Source: Tissierellia bacterium
Lineage (GTDB): Bacteria; Bacillota; Clostridia; Tissierellales; Peptoniphilaceae
Direction of reading: 5' to 3'
Length of the DNA stretch: 64,000 bases
NCBI GenBank assembly: GCA_030529425.1
Contig: JAUMWX010000001.1
Location: forward strand, 332,062-396,061
Shown: positions 60,647-64,000 of the stretch, piece by piece
How the letters are laid out: each line of letters begins with the position of its first letter
Position numbering within the stretch: the first letter of the stretch is position 1
Made by a program: the position numbers and the translations under genes
The notes under the pieces: generated by a model
What the model was told of the DNA's origin: nothing
What the model saw: the letters and a program-made list of their open reading frames with translations, nothing else
Databases searched by the model: none

Positions 60647-60663
60647 TAAATTAGGGAGGTTGT

Positions 60664-63600
60664 ATGTATAGTACAAAAAATATTTATAGAAGAATTACTT
60701 CTATTATGTTGGCTTTTGTAATGTTTTTTTCAATGTTACCAAATTTTACAAAAGCTGCACACCAAGATGTTGTAACTGAAATAAAAGTTTCCAAACTGGG
60801 TGCAGGAGGAGTCATAGAAGGTGACGCTGACGGCATGAAGATTGGAGCTTGGACAACAGTAAGAGTTGACGGTAAGATTGAATTACCGAATAATCAAGTT
60901 AAGGCGGGAGATACTACGGTTGTAAAAGTAACGGATTTTATGGACTTTGCAGGAGGTCTTACGGGGTTTCCGTTAAAGCATGAAGGTGTTACATTTGCAA
61001 ATGTCACATTTAATGAAAAGACAAGAACTATGACTATAACTTATAATGAAGAGGTTGAAAAAAAGTCAAATGTAACAGGAGAATTCTTCTTTTTGATGCG
61101 TGTAAATCATTTTAAGTATTTGGATGCTACTAAAATTCCTTTAGATTTCACAATCGGAGTGGAGAATAATCTGCGTGTTATAAATGTCGGTACTTTGGAT
61201 TATACCGGAGTTGAGGTTTCAAAACCTGTTCAGTTTTATAAAAACGGTTATAGCATTGAAGATGGTGAAGCTCCGGGCGAAAGACCAAGAACATTTAAAT
61301 ATGTTATAACAATAAACCAAGAAATGTTGGAATTGAAAGATCTTGTATTAAAAGACAGAATGGAATTTAAACCTGAATCAATCACGAGATTTGATATTAA
61401 AATCGGAGAATGGCAAATAAATCACAGAAGGGCATATGAGCTTCGACAAAAAGTTCCTATGAATGTTGAGCCACAGTTTGATGAAGACGGTCAGGGTTTT
61501 ACATTGAATTTAGGAACTATTCCTCAAGGAAAGGGAGTTGAAATTGTTTATCATGTAAGAATACCTTATGAGCCTCAACATGAAGAAGTATTTGTAAACA
61601 AAGCTGTCCTTACGAAAGAGGGAGTTCTTTATAAGACTCATACCGAAAGAGAAAGATTTCTTACTGCCGGCGGTTCAATAGTAGGATATAGCTTTATAAT
61701 CGAAATTAATAAGACTAATCCTGAAGGACAACCTTTAAGTGGGGCTAAATTTGAGGTAATTCGTGACAGATCCGGAGTTAAGGTAGGAGAAATCATAACT
61801 GACGGAACAGGTAAAGGTAAACTGACAGGTTTGTTGCTTGACGATTATACACTAAAAGAAATCGAAGCTCCTACAGGATATAAATTATTGGAAAATCCTA
61901 TACATGTAAAAGTAAATGAATTCGCTGAAAACAAGATAGCATTAAAAAATATTACAAATGAAAGAGCAAACATTGAAATAAGCGGTCAAAAAACTTGGGA
62001 AGATGCAAACAACCAGGACGGAAAGAGACCCGCTTCAATAAAAGTAAATTTATTGGCAGATGGAACACTGCACGAAACCAAGACTGTGACGGCTGACAAT
62101 GGGTGGAGATACACATTCACAAATTTACCGGAGTTTAAGAATGGAGTTGCCGTTCAGTATACCGTAACTGAAGAACCTGTTGACGGATACACGCCTACTA
62201 TCACGGGACACGACATTAAAAATACACATATTCCTGAAGTAATCGCAGTCGAAGGTAAAAAGTTTTGGGAAGATGCTGAAAACCAAGACGGAAAGAGACC
62301 TGAAAGTATAACGGTAAATGTTTTTGACGGGGAAAAAGTTGTAGATACCAAAGTTGTTACGGAAAATGACAATTGGTCATACAGATTTGAAAATCTTCCA
62401 AAATACAAAGCCGGAAACAGAATTATATATTCAGTTTTTGAAGAAAAAGTTGACGATTATGAATCACCTACTTACAGAGGTTTTGATATTGTAAACAAAA
62501 GAAAGCCGGAAACCGTAGTAATAGAAGCCATAAAAAAATGGAAAGATGCAAATAATCAAGACGGAAAGAGACCTGAAAAAGTAACAGTAAGATTGCTTGC
62601 TGACGGTCAAGAAATTCAATCAAAAGAATTGACTGAAAATGATAATTGGAGACATTCATTTATAGATTTACCAAAATATAAAGTTGGAATGGTCGGTAAA
62701 AAGATAAACTATGAAATAGTGGAAGACAAAGTAGAAGGCTATCAAGCACCAAAATATGACGGATACATTGTAACCAATACAAGAATACCTGAAACTGTGA
62801 CAATAGAAGGTGAAAAGAGATGGGAAGATGCTGAAAACCAAGACGGTAAGAGACCTTCAAAAATCACTGTAAGATTATTGGCGGATGATGTGGAAATTGA
62901 ATCAAAAGAAGTAACGAAAGCGGACGCTTGGAAGTACAGATTTGAAAATCTTCCAAAATACAAAGTAGGATCACAAGGTGAAGAAGTAGTATACAAGATA
63001 GTTGAAGATGCGGTAGAAGGCTATGAAGAACCCGAATATGACGGGTACAATGTAATAAACAGAAGGACCCCTGAAACTTTGGTAATAGAAGGTGAAAAGA
63101 AATGGGAAGATGCTGAAAACCAAGACGGCAAGAGACCTTCAAAAATCACTGTAAGATTATTGGCGGATGATGTGGAAATTGAATCAAAAGAAGTAACGAA
63201 AGCGGACGCTTGGAAGTACAGATTTGAAAATCTTCCAAAATACAAAGTAGGATCACAAGGTGTAGAAGTAGTATATAAGATAGTTGAAGATGCGATAGAA
63301 GGCTATGAAGTACCTGAATATGACGGGTACAATATAATAAATAAAAGAGCACCTGAAACTGTTGTGATAGAAGGTGAAAAGAGATGGGAAGATGCTGAAA
63401 ACCAAGACGGCAAGAGACCTTCAAAAATCACCGTAAGACTGTTTGCTGACGGAAAAGAAGTTTATATTAAAGAAGTAACGGAAGCAGACACTTGGAAATA
63501 CAGATTTGAAAATCTTCCGAAATACAAAGCCGGAAAAGAGATTGAATACAAGATAGTTGAAGATACAGTGGAAGGCTATGAAGCACCGGTTTATGAAGGA

Positions 63601-64000
63601 TACAATATAATAAACAAAAGAACACCTGAAACTGTTGTGATAGAAGGTGAAAAGAGATGGGAAGATGCTGAAAACCAAGACGGTAAGAGACCTTCAAAAA
63701 TCACTGTAAGATTATTAGCGGATGATGTGGAAATTGAATCAAAAGAAGTAACGGAAGCGGACGCTTGGAAGTACAGATTTGAAAATCTTCCGAAATACAA
63801 AGCCGGAAAAGAGATTGAATACAGGATAGTTGAAGATGCAGTGGAAGGCTATGAAATACCGGTTTATGAGGGATACAATATAATAAACAAGAGAGTTCCG
63901 GAGAAGATAAGTTTTGAGGGAATGAAAGTATGGGAAGACAACAACAATAAAGAAGGCAAGAGACCTGAAAAGATTATTGTAAAATTATATGCTGACGGAA
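60664..64000 (+). CDS. Cna-B repeat surface adhesin (3'-truncated by window edge)
   Basis: The frame is open from the ATG at 60664 (RBS GGGAGG) to the end of the window, 1112 codons so far. A signal peptide (about 1-32) is followed by a collagen-adhesin-like A region (about 33-340), a SpaA-type prealbumin-like domain (NKTNPEGQPLSGAKFEVI ... LKEIEAPTGYKLLENP, about 345-430), and then Cna-B domains, each opening with a W-(E/K)-DA-NQDGKRP block. Seven repeats are complete and an eighth is cut. Such domains are usually held by Lys-Asn isopeptide bonds and form a rigid stalk. The LPXTG sorting signal, if any, lies beyond the window. The minus-strand frames over the repeats are shadows. Confidence 0.92.
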   Translation, partial: MYSTKNIYRRITSIMLAFVMFFSMLPNFTKAAHQDVVTEIKVSKLGAGGVIEGDADGMKIGAWTTVRVDGKIELPNNQVKAGDTTVVKVTDFMDFAGGLTGFPLKHEGVTFANVTFNEKTRTMTITYNEEVEKKSNVTGEFFFLMRVNHFKYLDATKIPLDFTIGVENNLRVINVGTLDYTGVEVSKPVQFYKNGYSIEDGEAPGERPRTFKYVITINQEMLELKDLVLKDRMEFKPESITRFDIKIGEWQINHRRAYELRQKVPMNVEPQFDEDGQGFTLNLGTIPQGKGVEIVYHVRIPYEPQHEEVFVNKAVLTKEGVLYKTHTERERFLTAGGSIVGYSFIIEINKTNPEGQPLSGAKFEVIRDRSGVKVGEIITDGTGKGKLTGLLLDDYTLKEIEAPTGYKLLENPIHVKVNEFAENKIALKNITNERANIEISGQKTWEDANNQDGKRPASIKVNLLADGTLHETKTVTADNGWRYTFTNLPEFKNGVAVQYTVTEEPVDGYTPTITGHDIKNTHIPEVIAVEGKKFWEDAENQDGKRPESITVNVFDGEKVVDTKVVTENDNWSYRFENLPKYKAGNRIIYSVFEEKVDDYESPTYRGFDIVNKRKPETVVIEAIKKWKDANNQDGKRPEKVTVRLLADGQEIQSKELTENDNWRHSFIDLPKYKVGMVGKKINYEIVEDKVEGYQAPKYDGYIVTNTRIPETVTIEGEKRWEDAENQDGKRPSKITVRLLADDVEIESKEVTKADAWKYRFENLPKYKVGSQGEEVVYKIVEDAVEGYEEPEYDGYNVINRRTPETLVIEGEKKWEDAENQDGKRPSKITVRLLADDVEIESKEVTKADAWKYRFENLPKYKVGSQGVEVVYKIVEDAIEGYEVPEYDGYNIINKRAPETVVIEGEKRWEDAENQDGKRPSKITVRLFADGKEVYIKEVTEADTWKYRFENLPKYKAGKEIEYKIVEDTVEGYEAPVYEGYNIINKRTPETVVIEGEKRWEDAENQDGKRPSKITVRLLADDVEIESKEVTEADAWKYRFENLPKYKAGKEIEYRIVEDAVEGYEIPVYEGYNIINKRVPEKISFEGMKVWEDNNNKEGKRPEKIIVKLYADG
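61981..64000 (+). repeat. Cna-B-encoding repeats of 270-282 bp
   Basis: Equivalent points recur at 61981, 62251, 62524, 62806, 63088, 63370, 63643 and 63916, spacings 270, 273, 282, 282, 282, 273 and 273. Units from 62806 onward are very similar at the DNA level; the units at 62806 and 63088 differ at few positions, suggesting recent duplication or conversion. Confidence 0.92.

Larger units (their letters stand above)
59850..60663. other. AT-rich non-coding region upstream of the adhesin
   Basis: About 0.8 kb without a supportable gene: no frame of useful length with a ribosome binding site on either strand, and the composition is far more AT-rich than the neighbouring genes. It holds a strong hairpin (59967-60009), a second inverted repeat (60547-60577), a 16-base tandem duplication (60615-60646) and the adhesin ribosome binding site GGGAGG (60654-60659). 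No clear sigma-A promoter could be assigned to the adhesin. Confidence 0.75.

Noticed and set aside
62154..63800. Series of minus-strand frames of 60-92 codons over the adhesin repeats
   Set aside because: They repeat with the same period as the Cna-B units, lack ribosome binding sites, and arise from the codon pattern of the plus-strand gene.
1..64000. CRISPR arrays, insertion sequences, tRNA or rRNA genes
   Set aside because: No regularly spaced short repeats, transposase-like frames, cloverleaf patterns or rRNA segments were seen; the repeats present are coding or simple promoter duplications.

Overview
The window looks like chromosomal DNA from a low-GC, anaerobic, host-associated Bacillota (Firmicutes), plausibly Tissierellia/Peptoniphilaceae. 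This rests on the AT-rich base composition, strong AGGAGG-type ribosome binding sites, a sodium-pumping flavin respiratory operon, a bacterial mevalonate pathway, GatCAB, cell-wall-binding repeat proteins and a Cna-B-type adhesin. The genus cannot be fixed from the sequence alone. No tRNA, rRNA, CRISPR array, prophage or insertion sequence was found. The genes are mostly core, with accessory character at the ends and in the maltodextrin and adhesin region.

Layout. 1-4.7 kb: the 3' end of an M3 oligoendopeptidase, then a lipoprotein / MBOAT acyltransferase / DHHW-protein cassette that probably acetylates a surface polymer. 4.7-9.7 kb: a CPBP membrane protease facing an nqrBCDEF operon that has no nqrA beside it. 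9.9-14.4 kb, minus strand: an unknown protein, an FMN reductase, the C-terminal remnant of a GH20 hexosaminidase, and a ferrous-iron operon (feoA-feoA-feoB-Cys-rich peptide) behind a promoter with a DtxR-like box. 14.5-25.4 kb: trmN6-like, nagB, a cystine-type symporter, a lipase-like hydrolase, a TMEM164/YwaF-PAP2 pair, yvcK, a second iron-box promoter driving DUF3793 and flavodoxin, and an ABC-F protein with one decayed ATP site. 25.4-31.4 kb: a THF riboswitch and folate-type ECF S component, DUF1846, a metal P-type ATPase with an altered phosphorylation motif, and asnA.

31.5-35.5 kb holds the lower mevalonate pathway (mvk, mvaD, mvaK2, fni). A G5/DUF348 cell-wall protein follows on the minus strand. 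From 36.9 kb to 51.4 kb runs a plus-strand block: a zinc-ribbon membrane protein, an ArAE exporter, then tsaE-tsaB-rimI-tsaD-pcrA-ligA-gatCAB-rdgB-yfcE and a secreted transglutaminase-like protein with cell-wall-binding repeats. 51.4-59.8 kb, minus strand, is a complete maltodextrin operon (malE, small membrane protein, malF, malG, msmX, lacI-type regulator, malQ) with a consensus promoter and a LacI/CcpA-type operator. After about 0.8 kb of very AT-rich non-coding DNA, a Cna-B-repeat adhesin runs off the right edge.

How it fits together: sugar import (maltodextrin, amino sugar), a sodium-motive NADH-driven complex, and two iron-responsive promoters (Feo uptake and flavodoxin substitution) suggest a fermentative anaerobe that copes with iron limitation on a host surface. 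The most unusual signals are the NqrA-less operon, the ABC-F protein whose lost catalytic residues all fall on one composite ATP site, the MalF permease with a roughly 380-residue extra N-terminal region, and the near-identical adhesin repeats.
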